DNA of 64,000 nt, taken from assembly GCA_947497315.1 (NCBI GenBank), contig CANMFX010000001.1:124001-188000 (forward strand), given 5' to 3'. Made by a program: the position numbers and the translations under genes. The DNA comes from an uncultured Sphingomonadaceae bacterium (GTDB taxonomy: Bacteria; Pseudomonadota; Alphaproteobacteria; Sphingomonadales; Sphingomonadaceae). The notes under the pieces were generated by a model that worked only from the letters and a program-made list of their open reading frames with translations, did no database searches and was not told the origin of the DNA. Positions 1 to 9,101 of the stretch are shown here, piece by piece (positions within the stretch are counted from its first letter, which is position 1; each line of letters starts with the position of its first letter).

Positions 1-221
1 TGCGCCAGCGTGCTGAAATTTCATCGATTGACTGGGACGCTATGTCGGAAAATGAAGGTGCGCGGCTTCGCGCCCTGGGTCTTGATGAAGGTGTTACAGT
101 GGAAAAACTTCATAAAGGCATGTTCGGTTTCAATGATCCTATTGCTCTCAAGGTTGGCCGGATGATGATTGCAATTCGCAAATCTCATGCAGCAACCATA
201 TCGGTAGTTGTTCCAGCCTAG
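1..221 (+). CDS. feoA: FeoA, ferrous iron transport protein A (3' part only)
   Basis: The open frame runs in from the left edge (first full codon at base 3) and stops with TAG at 219-221, leaving about 72 residues. The visible part has the small SH3-like FeoA pattern: an LRALGLDEG turn, then a strand pair around GMFGFNDPIALKVG, ending in IAIRKSHAATISV. FeoA is a small cytosolic partner of the FeoB transporter and is thought to affect its GTPase or assembly. feoB starts 3 bases after the stop, so the two are surely co-transcribed. The promoter lies outside the window. Confidence 0.85.
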   Translation, partial: RQRAEISSIDWDAMSENEGARLRALGLDEGVTVEKLHKGMFGFNDPIALKVGRMMIAIRKSHAATISVVVPA

Positions 222-224
222 ATC

Positions 225-2084
225 ATGAGCGAAACAGCCCCCCTTATTGTCCTGGCGGGCAACCCCAATGCCGGCAAAAGTGCCTTGTTCAATGCGCTGA
301 CCGGGGCGCGGCAGAAAATTGCAAATTATCCCGGCGTTACTGTGGAACGCAAATCCGGTCATTTTCAGCTAGCCAATGGTCGCCCGGTCGAACTTGTGGA
401 TTTACCGGGCAGCTACAGTCTCGATCCAACCAGCCCGGATGAAGCGATAACACGTAGTGTGATCATGGGAGAACAGAAAGGCGAGCGTCAGCCCGATGCA
501 ATTGTTATCGTATTGGATGCTGCCAATCTCGACAATCATCTGCGCTTCGCGCTGGAAGTAATTGCACTGGGCAGACCAGTCCTCATTGCGCTTAACATGA
601 TGGATCTTGCGGAGCGCGACGGTTTGACGCTGGATCCGGCCAAGCTGGAAGCAGAGTTGGGCGTACCGGTTATTCCAACTGTTGCCGTTCGCAGTCGCGG
701 TCTTGAGCTCTTGTCCGCCGCTATTGAAACACGTCTATCCGAGAAAAACGAGCAACTGACTACCATTGTCCGCAAAGAACGGGGCCAAGGTCTGCGCAAG
801 CAGGCAAAGGAAATTGCCAACACCGCGGTTATCGCTGAAACGGCGGGTCGCCGGTGGTCAGAACGAGCGGATGCTGTATTCCTGCATCCTTTTGCCGGAC
901 CGATCATCCTCCTTGCGATTATGTTTGTGATGTTTCAGGCAGTCTTTGCCTGGTCCGAAGCGCCCATAGGCTGGATCGAAGGCGCAGGTGAATGGGCCGC
1001 AGTTGCGGTGGAAGCCAATCTGGGTGAAGGCTTCTTGCGCGATTTTTTGATTGAGGGCGCAATTGGCGGAGTCGGATCAGTTGTTGTCTTCCTCCCGCAA
1101 ATTCTGATCTTGTTTCTGTTCATCCTGTTGCTCGAAGCCAGCGGTTATATGACCCGCGCGGCCTTTATCATGGACCGGTTGATGGCCAGTGTTGGTCTGT
1201 CCGGGCGCAGTTTCATTCCATTGCTGTCTTCCTTCGCTTGCGCCATTCCCGGCATCATGGCGACGCGCAGTATAGCGGACCCCAAAGACAGGCTGACCAC
1301 GATATTAGTCGCGCCGCTTATGACCTGCGCGGCGCGTCTACCGGTATATGCAATCATTATTGGCGCCTTCATTCCTGCCCGCGACGTAGGCGGAGGTGTC
1401 GGCCTTCAAGGCCTGGTTCTGTTCGGTCTTTATATATTCGGCATTCTCGGCGCGATGATTGTTGCACTGGTCTTGCGCAGCACTGTTACCAAAGGCCCGA
1501 ATAGCGGTTTCCTGATGGAAATGCCCAAATATCAGATGCCGCGTATTCGTGATATATTGCTGGGCCTCTGGCAGCGGGCATGGATATTTTTGCGCCGTGC
1601 CGGAACAATCATCTTCACCGCTACCGTAGTGCTTTGGCTCATGTTGACCTATCCCAAAGTGCCGATCGATAGCCCGGTGAGCCAAGTGGATTATTCTGCC
1701 GCCGGTCGAATAGCCAATGTTATCGAACCAGTGGTCGCGCCGATTGGTTTCAATCGCGATATGGCGCTGGCCTTGATCCCCGCCATGGCAGCCCGTGAGG
1801 TGGCGGTAGCTGCGCTGGCAACAACCTATGCGATTGATGCACCTGATGAGCAAGCAGAAGCGAAATCACTAACCGAGCGTCTCCAAAGTCGATGGTCCTT
1901 GCCAACCGCCTTGGCGTTTCTGGCTTGGTTTGTCTTTGCGCCCCAATGTATCTCGACCATCGCCGTGACACGCCGCGAAACCAATGGCTGGAAATGGCCA
2001 ATGTTCATGTTGGGGTATCTTTTCGCGTTGGCTTATGTGGCGGCCGGGATTACATATTGGAGTGCTGTCGCCCTCGGTCTATAG
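225..2084 (+). CDS. feoB: FeoB, GTP-driven ferrous iron transporter
   Basis: Inner membrane Fe2+ importer of 619 residues, shorter than the 773 of E. coli FeoB. An N-terminal G-protein domain shows G1 GNPNAGKS (12-19), G3 DLPG (59-62) and G4 NMMD (124-127). A linker follows, then from about residue 220 the hydrophobic Gate domains, with the conserved Cys in [10 protein letters not shown] and a final helix block after [11 protein letters not shown]. It directly follows feoA; no feoC is seen. FeoB supplies Fe2+ under low oxygen or acidic conditions, which fits its position beside an FNR-type regulator and the cbb3 oxidase genes. No Fur or FNR box can be judged because the promoter is off the edge. 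Confidence 0.95.
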   Translation: MSETAPLIVLAGNPNAGKSALFNALTGARQKIANYPGVTVERKSGHFQLANGRPVELVDLPGSYSLDPTSPDEAITRSVIMGEQKGERQPDAIVIVLDAANLDNHLRFALEVIALGRPVLIALNMMDLAERDGLTLDPAKLEAELGVPVIPTVAVRSRGLELLSAAIETRLSEKNEQLTTIVRKERGQGLRKQAKEIANTAVIAETAGRRWSERADAVFLHPFAGPIILLAIMFVMFQAVFAWSEAPIGWIEGAGEWAAVAVEANLGEGFLRDFLIEGAIGGVGSVVVFLPQILILFLFILLLEASGYMTRAAFIMDRLMASVGLSGRSFIPLLSSFACAIPGIMATRSIADPKDRLTTILVAPLMTCAARLPVYAIIIGAFIPARDVGGGVGLQGLVLFGLYIFGILGAMIVALVLRSTVTKGPNSGFLMEMPKYQMPRIRDILLGLWQRAWIFLRRAGTIIFTATVVLWLMLTYPKVPIDSPVSQVDYSAAGRIANVIEPVVAPIGFNRDMALALIPAMAAREVAVAALATTYAIDAPDEQAEAKSLTERLQSRWSLPTALAFLAWFVFAPQCISTIAVTRRETNGWKWPMFMLGYLFALAYVAAGITYWSAVALGL

Positions 2085-2134
2085 AGCCTCCAGAGAATCG
2101 AAAAACATCACATATATTCCAAGGGGAAATGCAA

Positions 2135-2662
2135 ATGGCTGGCGGCATCAATAAAGTAATTATCGTAGGAAATCTGGGTGCCGACCCTGAAGTGCGCACG
2201 TTTAACAATGGCGGCAAAGTCTGCAATCTGCGCATCGCGACATCTGAAAGCTGGAAAGACCGTAACACCGGTGAGCGCAAGGAAAAGACCGAGTGGCATA
2301 GCGTCGCTATCTTCTCCGAAGGCCTGGCTGGCGTCGCGGAAAAATATCTCCGCAAGGGAAGCAAAGTTTATATCGAGGGAAAACTTCAGACCCGCAAATG
2401 GCAGGATCAGTCCGGCAATGACCGCTATTCAACAGAGATTGTCTTGCAGGGTTTCGATGGCAAACTGGAAATGCTCGATTCCCGTCAAGGTGGCGGTATG
2501 GGCGGCCAAGGCGGCGGCAATGATAGCTGGAGCGGCGGTGGTTCCGGTGGTAGCTCTGGCGGCGGTTCCAATGACGGGTGGGGCAATACCGGTGGCGGAA
2601 CCTCCGGTGGTCAAGGCGGCGGTGCATTTGACAGCGACCTCGATGACGACGTACCGTTCTAG
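2135..2662 (+). CDS. ssb: Single-stranded DNA-binding protein
   Basis: SSB protects single-stranded DNA and recruits replication and repair proteins. The 175-residue protein has an N-terminal OB fold ([20 protein letters not shown] through about residue 110), a Gly/Ser-rich disordered linker, and the acidic tail DDDVPF that docks partner proteins. I chose the ATG at 2135, not the ATG at 2129 or the longer in-frame extension into feoB, because the AAGGGGAA ribosome site at 2121-2128 is correctly spaced only for 2135. The gene stands alone, 50 bases after feoB. Confidence 0.95.
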   Translation: MAGGINKVIIVGNLGADPEVRTFNNGGKVCNLRIATSESWKDRNTGERKEKTEWHSVAIFSEGLAGVAEKYLRKGSKVYIEGKLQTRKWQDQSGNDRYSTEIVLQGFDGKLEMLDSRQGGGMGGQGGGNDSWSGGGSGGSSGGGSNDGWGNTGGGTSGGQGGGAFDSDLDDDVPF

Positions 2663-2776
2663 AAGCTAGAGCGTAGCTTACACCCACGAGGGTTTGAAGT
2701 TGCTTGACAGTATCGGTCCATATAATCGGGGACAGACCGGGCTATTGCCCTGACACTCGACGAGGTATACTGATCC

Positions 2777-3487
2777 ATGATGAACAATTGCGAACAATGT
2801 GTTGTCAAAAACAAAGCCATTTGTTCGGCATTGGACCCAGACGAGCTGATCGCAATCAATCGCCTCTCCCGCAAAGTTTCGATCAAGGCGGGGCAGGCTT
2901 TGATATGGGAAGGTGACGATAGCCTGATCGTGGCCAATGTCGTGGAAGGTGCGTTTAAACTGACCTCGTCTCTGGCAGACGGTCGCGAGCAAATTATCGG
3001 CTTGCTCTACCCGTCCGATTTTGTCGGGCGCCCGTTCGGTGACAGGAATGAATATACGGTAACCGCTCTTGCAGATTCGAAAGTCTGTGTTTTCTCGCGC
3101 TCCGATTTCGACCAGTTTGTTCGTGAGCATCCTGACCTCGAACATAAATTACTGCAGCGCACGCTAGTTGAACTCGACCGCGTTCGCCGGTCGATGTTGA
3201 TGTTGGGGCGGAAAACAGCTCCAGAGCGCGTGGCATCTTTCCTGCTGGAAATGTCGGACCGGCTGGCGGATGCCAGTTGCAGCGTCGTCGGCGGAAGTCT
3301 TCAACAATTTGCGCTGCCTTTCGGCCGTCAGCAGGTAGCGGATATATTGGGCCTGACCATTGAAACGGTGAGCCGTCAAATGACCCAATTGAAAAAGAAT
3401 GAAGTGATCGCACTGCCCGATCACCGCAATGTCCAGATACTGGATGCGAACCGGTTGCACGATATTGCCGATGCTGGATCAAGCTAG
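2777..3487 (+). CDS. fnr: FNR-type oxygen-responsive transcription regulator (FnrN/FnrL class)
   Basis: Crp/Fnr family regulator of 236 residues. Three N-terminal cysteines, C5-X2-C8-X7-C16, plus C104 in the cyclic-nucleotide-like domain match the set that holds the oxygen-labile [4Fe-4S] cluster in alphaproteobacterial FnrN/FnrL. The C-terminal helix-turn-helix contains E196-TV-SR200, the residues that read the TTGAT half-site in the family. Loss of oxygen builds the cluster, dimerises the protein and activates microaerobic genes. A perfect matching box lies at 3570-3583 just upstream of ccoN, so the cco genes are the obvious target. No box was seen before its own start. Confidence 0.92.
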   Translation: MMNNCEQCVVKNKAICSALDPDELIAINRLSRKVSIKAGQALIWEGDDSLIVANVVEGAFKLTSSLADGREQIIGLLYPSDFVGRPFGDRNEYTVTALADSKVCVFSRSDFDQFVREHPDLEHKLLQRTLVELDRVRRSMLMLGRKTAPERVASFLLEMSDRLADASCSVVGGSLQQFALPFGRQQVADILGLTIETVSRQMTQLKKNEVIALPDHRNVQILDANRLHDIADAGSS

Positions 3488-3569
3488 GTCGGGCAGATCG
3501 ATAAATGAAGCTGCATCCTTCCGGGAACTTTGTTTCAACAAAAAACGATTTGGTAAAGAATTTGTCGCG

Positions 3570-3583
3570 TTGATCTAGATCAA
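3570..3583. promoter_or_regulatory. FNR box upstream of ccoN
   Basis: TTGATCTAGATCAA is a perfect match to the FNR/FixK consensus TTGAT-N4-ATCAA. Its centre lies about 85 bases before the ccoN start codon, a usual place for an activator site. It is the only perfect copy I found in the window. Confidence 0.9.
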
Positions 3584-3661
3584 TGTGAATGACTGTCTGG
3601 CCTGCCATGCCGCTTCCTGTTGAAGACGATTTTTTGAATCGTCCATACAGGGAAGGACATC

Positions 3662-5332
3662 ATGGATACGCTCTTATTAAAGGCTGGCGGCTGGCTGGCT
3701 ATCGTATTTTTCGCGTTTATTGCAATGGTTCTGGCGGCCGATGCCGGATTTGCCGTGCATATGGCAATCATCGCTTTGGCTGCCGGGATCGCTCTTTGGG
3801 TGACCATTAACAAGGCGGACTATGCTGCCATTGGACGCGGTATATTAAAGGCTCCCGCCGATCCCGGTATTTATGATGACGATCCGATCCGCTGGGGCGT
3901 GATCGCGACGATTTTCTGGGGCATTGCTGGCTTTCTGGTTGGGCTTATCATTGCCCTGCAACTGGCCTTTCCAATACTCAATCTGAATTTTGAATACACA
4001 ACCTTCGGCCGTTTGCGGCCCCTCCATACATCTGCCGTTATTTTCGCTTTCGGAGGCAATGCGCTGATCGCGACAAGCTATTATGTCGTGCAGCGTACAT
4101 GCCGGGCGAGGTTGGCCTTCCCTGGCCTCGCCCGTTTTGTTTTCTGGGGTTACCAGCTGTTCATCGTGCTGGCAGCCACAGGTTATCTGATGGGTGTGAC
4201 CCAGTCCAAGGAATATGCCGAACCCGAATGGTATGTCGATCTTTGGTTGACCATCGTCTGGCTGTGTTATGCAGCGGTCTTTATTGGTACAATCGTACGT
4301 CGGTCCGAGCCGCATATCTATGTGGCCAACTGGTTCTATCTGTCATTCATCCTTACCATCGCCATGCTGCATGTCGTGAACGGCCTGTCCATGCCGGTCA
4401 GCCTGCTGGGCTCGAAAAGCTATGCCGCTTTTGCTGGCGTGCAGGATGCGCTGACCCAGTGGTGGTATGGCCATAACGCGGTTGGGTTCTTCCTCACGGC
4501 AGGCTTCTTGGCAATGATGTACTATTTCGTGCCGAAACAGGCAGAGAGACCAGTTTATAGCTACCGACTGTCGATTATCCACTTCTGGTCCTTGATCTTC
4601 CTCTACATCTGGGCAGGACCGCACCATCTTCATTACACGGCACTGCCCGACTGGGCGCAGACGCTCGGCATGGTCTTCTCGGTCGTGCTGTGGATGCCCA
4701 GTTGGGGTGGAATGATCAACGGTCTGATGACCCTGAACGGAGCATGGGACAAAATCCGTACCGATCCCATCATCCGGATGATGGTCCTTGCACTCGCATT
4801 CTATGGAATGAGCACGTTTGAAGGTCCGATGATGTCAATCAAAGCCGTGAACAGCCTGTCGCATTACACCGACTGGACAATTGGTCATGTGCATAGTGGT
4901 GCACTGGGCTGGAACGGCATGATCACCTTCGCGTGCCTTTACTATCTCGTCCCGCGCCTGTGGGGCAAAGAGCGGCTTTATTCGCTGCGCATGGTGAACT
5001 GGCACTTCTGGCTCGCGACGCTTGGTATCGTTCTCTACGCCGCGTCAATGTGGGTAGCCGGCATCATGCAAGGCCTGATGTGGCGCGAATATGGGGATGA
5101 TGGCTATCTGGTTTACGCTTTCTCCGAAGTCGTGTCCGCGATGCTGCCAATGTATCTCATCCGCGCGGCGGGCGGCCTGCTCTATCTCGCCGGTGCCATT
5201 GTGCTGGTCTACAATGTCTGGATGACGATTGCGGGTAAACAGCGCGAAGAAAAACCCATGACCGAAACGCCTTACGACGAGGCCGCAGATAAGCCGATTG
5301 TAGGAAAACCTGCAATTGAGCCAGCAGAATAA
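3662..5332 (+). CDS. ccoN: cbb3-type cytochrome c oxidase subunit I
   Basis: Catalytic heme-copper subunit of the high-affinity cbb3 terminal oxidase in the inner membrane; it reduces O2 to water and pumps protons. The 556-residue polytopic protein carries the heme and CuB histidines: the early [11 protein letters not shown] helix (low-spin heme b ligand), WWYGHNAVG (CuB), [10 protein letters not shown] (CuB pair) and [13 protein letters not shown] (hemes b and b3). The start has a strong ribosome site (GGGAAGGA). First gene of ccoNOQP, transcribed from the FNR-boxed promoter. The hydrophilic C-terminal tail of about 30 residues is rich in Glu and Pro. Confidence 0.97.
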   Translation: MDTLLLKAGGWLAIVFFAFIAMVLAADAGFAVHMAIIALAAGIALWVTINKADYAAIGRGILKAPADPGIYDDDPIRWGVIATIFWGIAGFLVGLIIALQLAFPILNLNFEYTTFGRLRPLHTSAVIFAFGGNALIATSYYVVQRTCRARLAFPGLARFVFWGYQLFIVLAATGYLMGVTQSKEYAEPEWYVDLWLTIVWLCYAAVFIGTIVRRSEPHIYVANWFYLSFILTIAMLHVVNGLSMPVSLLGSKSYAAFAGVQDALTQWWYGHNAVGFFLTAGFLAMMYYFVPKQAERPVYSYRLSIIHFWSLIFLYIWAGPHHLHYTALPDWAQTLGMVFSVVLWMPSWGGMINGLMTLNGAWDKIRTDPIIRMMVLALAFYGMSTFEGPMMSIKAVNSLSHYTDWTIGHVHSGALGWNGMITFACLYYLVPRLWGKERLYSLRMVNWHFWLATLGIVLYAASMWVAGIMQGLMWREYGDDGYLVYAFSEVVSAMLPMYLIRAAGGLLYLAGAIVLVYNVWMTIAGKQREEKPMTETPYDEAADKPIVGKPAIEPAE

Positions 5333-5345
5333 GGGAGGCGAGAAC

Positions 5346-6080
5346 ATGTCCGGTTTTGCTAAACATCACAAGAAACTCGAACGCAATGTCACCTTGCTGG
5401 GTCTGGCCGCCTTTGTCACTGTGGCGATTGGCGGGATCGTCGAGATCGCACCGCTCTTCTGGATCGATAACACGATTGAGAAAGTCGAAGGCGTGCGACC
5501 CTATACCCCGCTCGAACTGGCAGGGCGCAACATCTACATACGAGAAGGCTGTTACAGCTGTCACAGCCAGATGGTAAGACCTTTCCGCGATGAAGTGGAG
5601 CGCTATGGTCATTACAGTCTGGCGGCGGAAAGCATGTATGATCATCCTTTCCAGTGGGGTTCCAAGCGGACCGGCCCTGATCTGGCCCGGGTTGGCGGGC
5701 GTTACTCGGATGAATGGCATGTCCAGCATCTGATTGATCCCCGCTCGGTGGTGCCGGAATCGATCATGCCGCCTTATGCGTTTCTGGCTGAGAAAGACCT
5801 GAAAGCTGGTGATATGGTCAAACATCTAACTGCGCAGCGGCGTGTCGGCGTTCCCTATACTGAGGAAGCGATTGCGGCGGCCAACGATGATTTGATGGCG
5901 CAAGCTGACCCAACAGCATCGACTACCGATTTGGAGAAACGCTACCCCAAAGCGCAGGTTCGCGATTTTGACGGCGACCCTGACCGGTTGACAGAGATGG
6001 ATGCACTCGTGGCCTATTTGCAGATGATAGGCACACTTGTCAATTTTGAAGCCGGCGAGGCACAGGAGCAACCGCGATGA
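5346..6080 (+). CDS. ccoO: cbb3-type cytochrome c oxidase subunit II (monoheme)
   Basis: Membrane-anchored monoheme c-type cytochrome that relays electrons from CcoP to CcoN. One N-terminal membrane helix (about residues 17-37) is followed by the periplasmic heme site C69-YS-C72-H73, with a distal Met ligand likely in [10 protein letters not shown] start at ATG 5346 rather than further upstream because GGGAGG at 5333-5338 is well spaced for it. The protein is 244 residues. Its stop overlaps the ccoQ start as ATGA. Confidence 0.97.
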   Translation: MSGFAKHHKKLERNVTLLGLAAFVTVAIGGIVEIAPLFWIDNTIEKVEGVRPYTPLELAGRNIYIREGCYSCHSQMVRPFRDEVERYGHYSLAAESMYDHPFQWGSKRTGPDLARVGGRYSDEWHVQHLIDPRSVVPESIMPPYAFLAEKDLKAGDMVKHLTAQRRVGVPYTEEAIAAANDDLMAQADPTASTTDLEKRYPKAQVRDFDGDPDRLTEMDALVAYLQMIGTLVNFEAGEAQEQPR

Positions 6081-6238
6081 GCTATGAGGCACTCAGGCAT
6101 TTTGCGGATAGTTGGGGGTTGCTGTTTCTGGGCATTATCTTCCTGACCATGATCGGCTGGACTTTTCGGCCTGGATCGGGACGAAAACATGAAGAAGCGG
6201 CGCATATGATCTTTGAAGAGGATCACGAAGATGGTTGA
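6077..6238 (+). CDS. ccoQ: cbb3 oxidase small subunit CcoQ
   Basis: A 53-residue protein with one membrane helix ([16 protein letters not shown]) and a charged tail ([21 protein letters not shown]), the CcoQ/FixQ pattern. CcoQ stabilises the oxidase complex, particularly in the presence of oxygen. It is coupled on both sides: its ATG overlaps the ccoO stop by 4 bases and its last 8 bases overlap the start of ccoP. Assignment relies on its position and topology, since the family is too short for firm motifs. Confidence 0.88.
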   Translation: MSYEALRHFADSWGLLFLGIIFLTMIGWTFRPGSGRKHEEAAHMIFEEDHEDG

Positions 6239-7184
6239 TAAACAGAGAATTGACGAAGCAACGGGCACCCAGACGGTTGGCCATGAATGGGATGGTATTG
6301 AGGAACTCGATACCCCTATGCCGCGCTGGTGGCTGTGGACTCTATATGCGACAATTATCTGGGGTCTTGTCTATGTTGTGCTTTATCCGGCATGGCCAAT
6401 GGTCAACAGCGCAACCGAAGGCGTACTCGGCTGGTCCAGTCGCGGCGATTATCAAAAGGCATTGGCAGCCCGTGAGGCCGAGTTGGAACCAATTCGGCAA
6501 GCTCTGGTAAACACAGACATCCATGACTTGCCCAATAATCCGGAACTGCTCAATGAAGCGGTACAGGGCGGCCGATCCGCTTTTAAGGTACACTGTGTGC
6601 AATGTCATGGCGCGGGCGCAGCCGGTTCCAAGGGCTATCCCAATTTGAACGACGATGAATGGCTTTGGGGCGGCGACATGGAAGCGATTGAATACACGCT
6701 GGTCCACGGTATCCGTAATCCCGACCATGATGAAACACGTTTTTCCCAGATGCCTGCCTTTGGGCGTGACGGGATATTGCAGTCAAACGAGATTCAGGAT
6801 CTCGTATCCTATGTTCGGGTGCTCAGCAATCGCGAGCAACAAAGCGCATCTTCAAACCGGGGCGCGGCGCTTTTCGAGGTCAATTGTGCGGTATGCCATG
6901 GCAATGACGCCAAGGGGGACCGAATGCAGGGCGCGCCCAACCTGACCGACGCCATCAATCTCTATGGTCTGGACCGTGCCTCGCTGACCGACACGATCAC
7001 TAATAGTCGTTATGGTGTAATGCCACGCTGGGGCCATCGGTTGGACGCAGCGACTATCAGGATGCTGACGGCCTACGTACATTCACTGGGTGGCGGCGAA
7101 GCTGCGCCGGAGTCAGAGGATACTGCGACAGAGCAAGCGGCAATAGCCACTGAGGCGGAGACTCCGGTAGATGAGCAATCCTGA
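6231..7184 (+). CDS. ccoP: cbb3-type cytochrome c oxidase subunit III (diheme)
   Basis: Diheme cytochrome c that accepts electrons from soluble or bound cytochrome c and passes them to CcoO. The 317-residue protein has an N-terminal membrane segment (about 34-57) and two heme c sites, C122-VQ-C125-H126 and C219-AV-C222-H223. I chose the ATG at 6231 (MVDKQRID) over an in-frame TTG at 6213. The C-terminal 30 residues are acidic, Ala-rich and probably disordered. The 3' end overlaps ccoG by 14 bases. Confidence 0.96.
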   Translation: MVDKQRIDEATGTQTVGHEWDGIEELDTPMPRWWLWTLYATIIWGLVYVVLYPAWPMVNSATEGVLGWSSRGDYQKALAAREAELEPIRQALVNTDIHDLPNNPELLNEAVQGGRSAFKVHCVQCHGAGAAGSKGYPNLNDDEWLWGGDMEAIEYTLVHGIRNPDHDETRFSQMPAFGRDGILQSNEIQDLVSYVRVLSNREQQSASSNRGAALFEVNCAVCHGNDAKGDRMQGAPNLTDAINLYGLDRASLTDTITNSRYGVMPRWGHRLDAATIRMLTAYVHSLGGGEAAPESEDTATEQAAIATEAETPVDEQS

Positions 7185-8628
7185 CGAAATTCTTGATCCG
7201 CAACTGCAGCTTTATGAAAAGCGCAAGGGCGTTTATCCCAAGGCAGTAGACGGTACGTTCCGACGACTGAAATGGGCGATCATGGCGGTGACGTTGGCGA
7301 TCTACTACATCACCCCCTGGATTCGTTGGGATCGCGGTCCTTACGCACCGGATCAAGCGGTATTGGTCGATTTGGCGAACCGCCGCTTTTTCATGTTCGG
7401 GATCGAAATCTGGCCGCATGAATTTTACTATGTCGCTGGCATGCTGGTGATGGCGGGCATTGGCCTGTTTCTTGTCACTTCTGCAGTGGGCCGGGCGTGG
7501 TGTGGTTATTCATGCCCGCAGACGGTCTGGACAGATCTGTTCCAGCATATCGAGCGTGCGATTGACGGCGACCGCAATGCTCAGTTTCGTTTGCAGGACG
7601 CCCCCTGGGGGCCAAAGAAAATATTCAAACGGCTGAGCAAGTGGACAATATGGTTGCTAGTTGCATTGGCCACAGGTGGTGCGTGGATATTCTATTTTGC
7701 CGATGCACCGACCCTGGCACGGGACTTTTTTTCGGGCGAAGCAGCCTTTGTCGCTTATGCCACCGTCGGCGTTTTGACCGCGACAACGTTCATCTTTGGG
7801 GGTTTCATGCGTGAGCAGGTGTGCATCTACATGTGCCCCTGGCCGCGGATTCAAGCCGCAATGATGGACGAAAAGTCACTGACGGTGACTTACAAAGACT
7901 GGCGCGGTGAGCCCCGCGGCAGTGTCAAAAAAGCCGAAGCACAACCCGGCAGCTTTGGTGACTGTATCGACTGCAATCAATGCGTTGCAGTCTGCCCGAC
8001 TGGAATTGATATACGCGACGGACCGCAAATTGGTTGCATAACGTGCGCTCTGTGCATTGATGCCTGTGACAAGGTAATGGATCAAGTTGGTCGCCCACGC
8101 GGATTGATTGACTATGTCACAGAAGAAGATGCCGAGTTGGAAAAGGCCGGCCAATCCCATACCCCGGTCCTGAAAACACTCTTTCGTCCGCGTACCATCC
8201 TCTATTTTTCTGCTTGGGGTGCAATCGGTCTCGCCATGCTCTTTGCCGTCGGTAACCGCACCCGCATTGATATCAGCGCCAATCATGATCGCAATCCGCT
8301 CTATGTTCAGCTTGCCGATGGCGCGGTCCGCAACGCCTACACCGCCAATTTGCGGAATATGGAGAACCGACCACGAACAATGGAAGTTTCCATGTCGGGT
8401 CTCGGTCAGGCTGTACTATGGTCAAGTGAGGGATCCAGGGAGACTGCAGGTCAAACTGTAACGATCGATGTCCCGGCTGACAGTGTCGGCAGGATGAGGT
8501 TATTTGTTGCAGCGCCCGGTGTCGGCGCTTCGCGGGAAGAGTTTGTATTGACTGTCCGGGCTGTAGATGACCGGACGGCGCAGGATAGCCACAACGTCTT
8601 TTTTGAACGCCCGGAGAGTGCTGAATGA
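7171..8628 (+). CDS. ccoG: Cytochrome c oxidase accessory protein CcoG (polyferredoxin, FixG)
   Basis: Membrane polyferredoxin of 485 residues needed for cbb3 assembly; in the family it reduces Cu2+ to Cu+ for the CuB site. Membrane helices surround the conserved GYSCPQTVW and YMCPWPRIQ motifs. A 2x[4Fe-4S] ferredoxin region follows, with C-X2-C-X2-C-X3-CP (CIDCNQCVAVCP) and a second CITCALCIDAC cluster, and a C-terminal Ig-like domain (about 380-485). It overlaps ccoP at its start and ccoH (ATGA) at its end, so translation is coupled through the cluster. Confidence 0.95.
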   Translation: MSNPDEILDPQLQLYEKRKGVYPKAVDGTFRRLKWAIMAVTLAIYYITPWIRWDRGPYAPDQAVLVDLANRRFFMFGIEIWPHEFYYVAGMLVMAGIGLFLVTSAVGRAWCGYSCPQTVWTDLFQHIERAIDGDRNAQFRLQDAPWGPKKIFKRLSKWTIWLLVALATGGAWIFYFADAPTLARDFFSGEAAFVAYATVGVLTATTFIFGGFMREQVCIYMCPWPRIQAAMMDEKSLTVTYKDWRGEPRGSVKKAEAQPGSFGDCIDCNQCVAVCPTGIDIRDGPQIGCITCALCIDACDKVMDQVGRPRGLIDYVTEEDAELEKAGQSHTPVLKTLFRPRTILYFSAWGAIGLAMLFAVGNRTRIDISANHDRNPLYVQLADGAVRNAYTANLRNMENRPRTMEVSMSGLGQAVLWSSEGSRETAGQTVTIDVPADSVGRMRLFVAAPGVGASREEFVLTVRAVDDRTAQDSHNVFFERPESAE

Positions 8629-9101
8629 CCCCCGACCCTTCCAAACGCAAGAACTTCACCGGCTATCATGCCGCTGCCATGATCGTTGCCTTTTTCGCAG
8701 TGGTTGTCGCGGTTAACATGGTCATGGCGCGCTTTGCTGTCTCAACGTTCAGCGGAACTCTGGTCGACAACACCTATGTTGCCAGCCAGAAATATAATAG
8801 CTGGCTGGAGGAAGCCCGCAAACAGCAGGCTCATGGCTGGACTAGCTCGAAGGTCATCCGTCTTCAGGATAAAATAGCCATGACTGTCCTGAAGGCCGAC
8901 AATAGCCTGCTGGAGGATGCACAGATCATAGCGGTTGCAGAACATCCGGTTGGGCGAACCGACCCGATCACCCTGCATTTCAAGCAAGACCAGGCCGGAA
9001 CATATATCAGCCGTGACATCTTGCCGGAAGGACGCTGGAAATTGCGCATCACAATCATGCATCGCGGTAATAAAATGGCACTTGCACAGGAAGTATTTTG
9101 A
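8625..9101 (+). CDS. ccoH: FixH/CcoH family cbb3 maturation protein
   Basis: Small membrane protein of 158 residues with one N-terminal helix (about 15-38, AAMIVAFFAVVVAVNMVMA) and a periplasmic FixH domain. In the family it stays with the assembling oxidase and is needed for its stability. Its ATG lies inside the ccoG stop region (ATGA overlap), and its stop overlaps the TTG start of ccoI. Confidence 0.93.
   Translation: MTPDPSKRKNFTGYHAAAMIVAFFAVVVAVNMVMARFAVSTFSGTLVDNTYVASQKYNSWLEEARKQQAHGWTSSKVIRLQDKIAMTVLKADNSLLEDAQIIAVAEHPVGRTDPITLHFKQDQAGTYISRDILPEGRWKLRITIMHRGNKMALAQEVF

Noticed and set aside
2663-2679. AAGCTA-GAGCG-TAGCTT hairpin after ssb
   Set aside because: It has no T-run on either strand and is short; not called a terminator.
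2704-2726. TTGACA and TATAAT close together before the FNR-type gene
   Set aside because: The two boxes are only 11 bases apart, too close for a sigma-70 promoter. The -10 may be real, but paired with a weaker -35 at 2700-2705.
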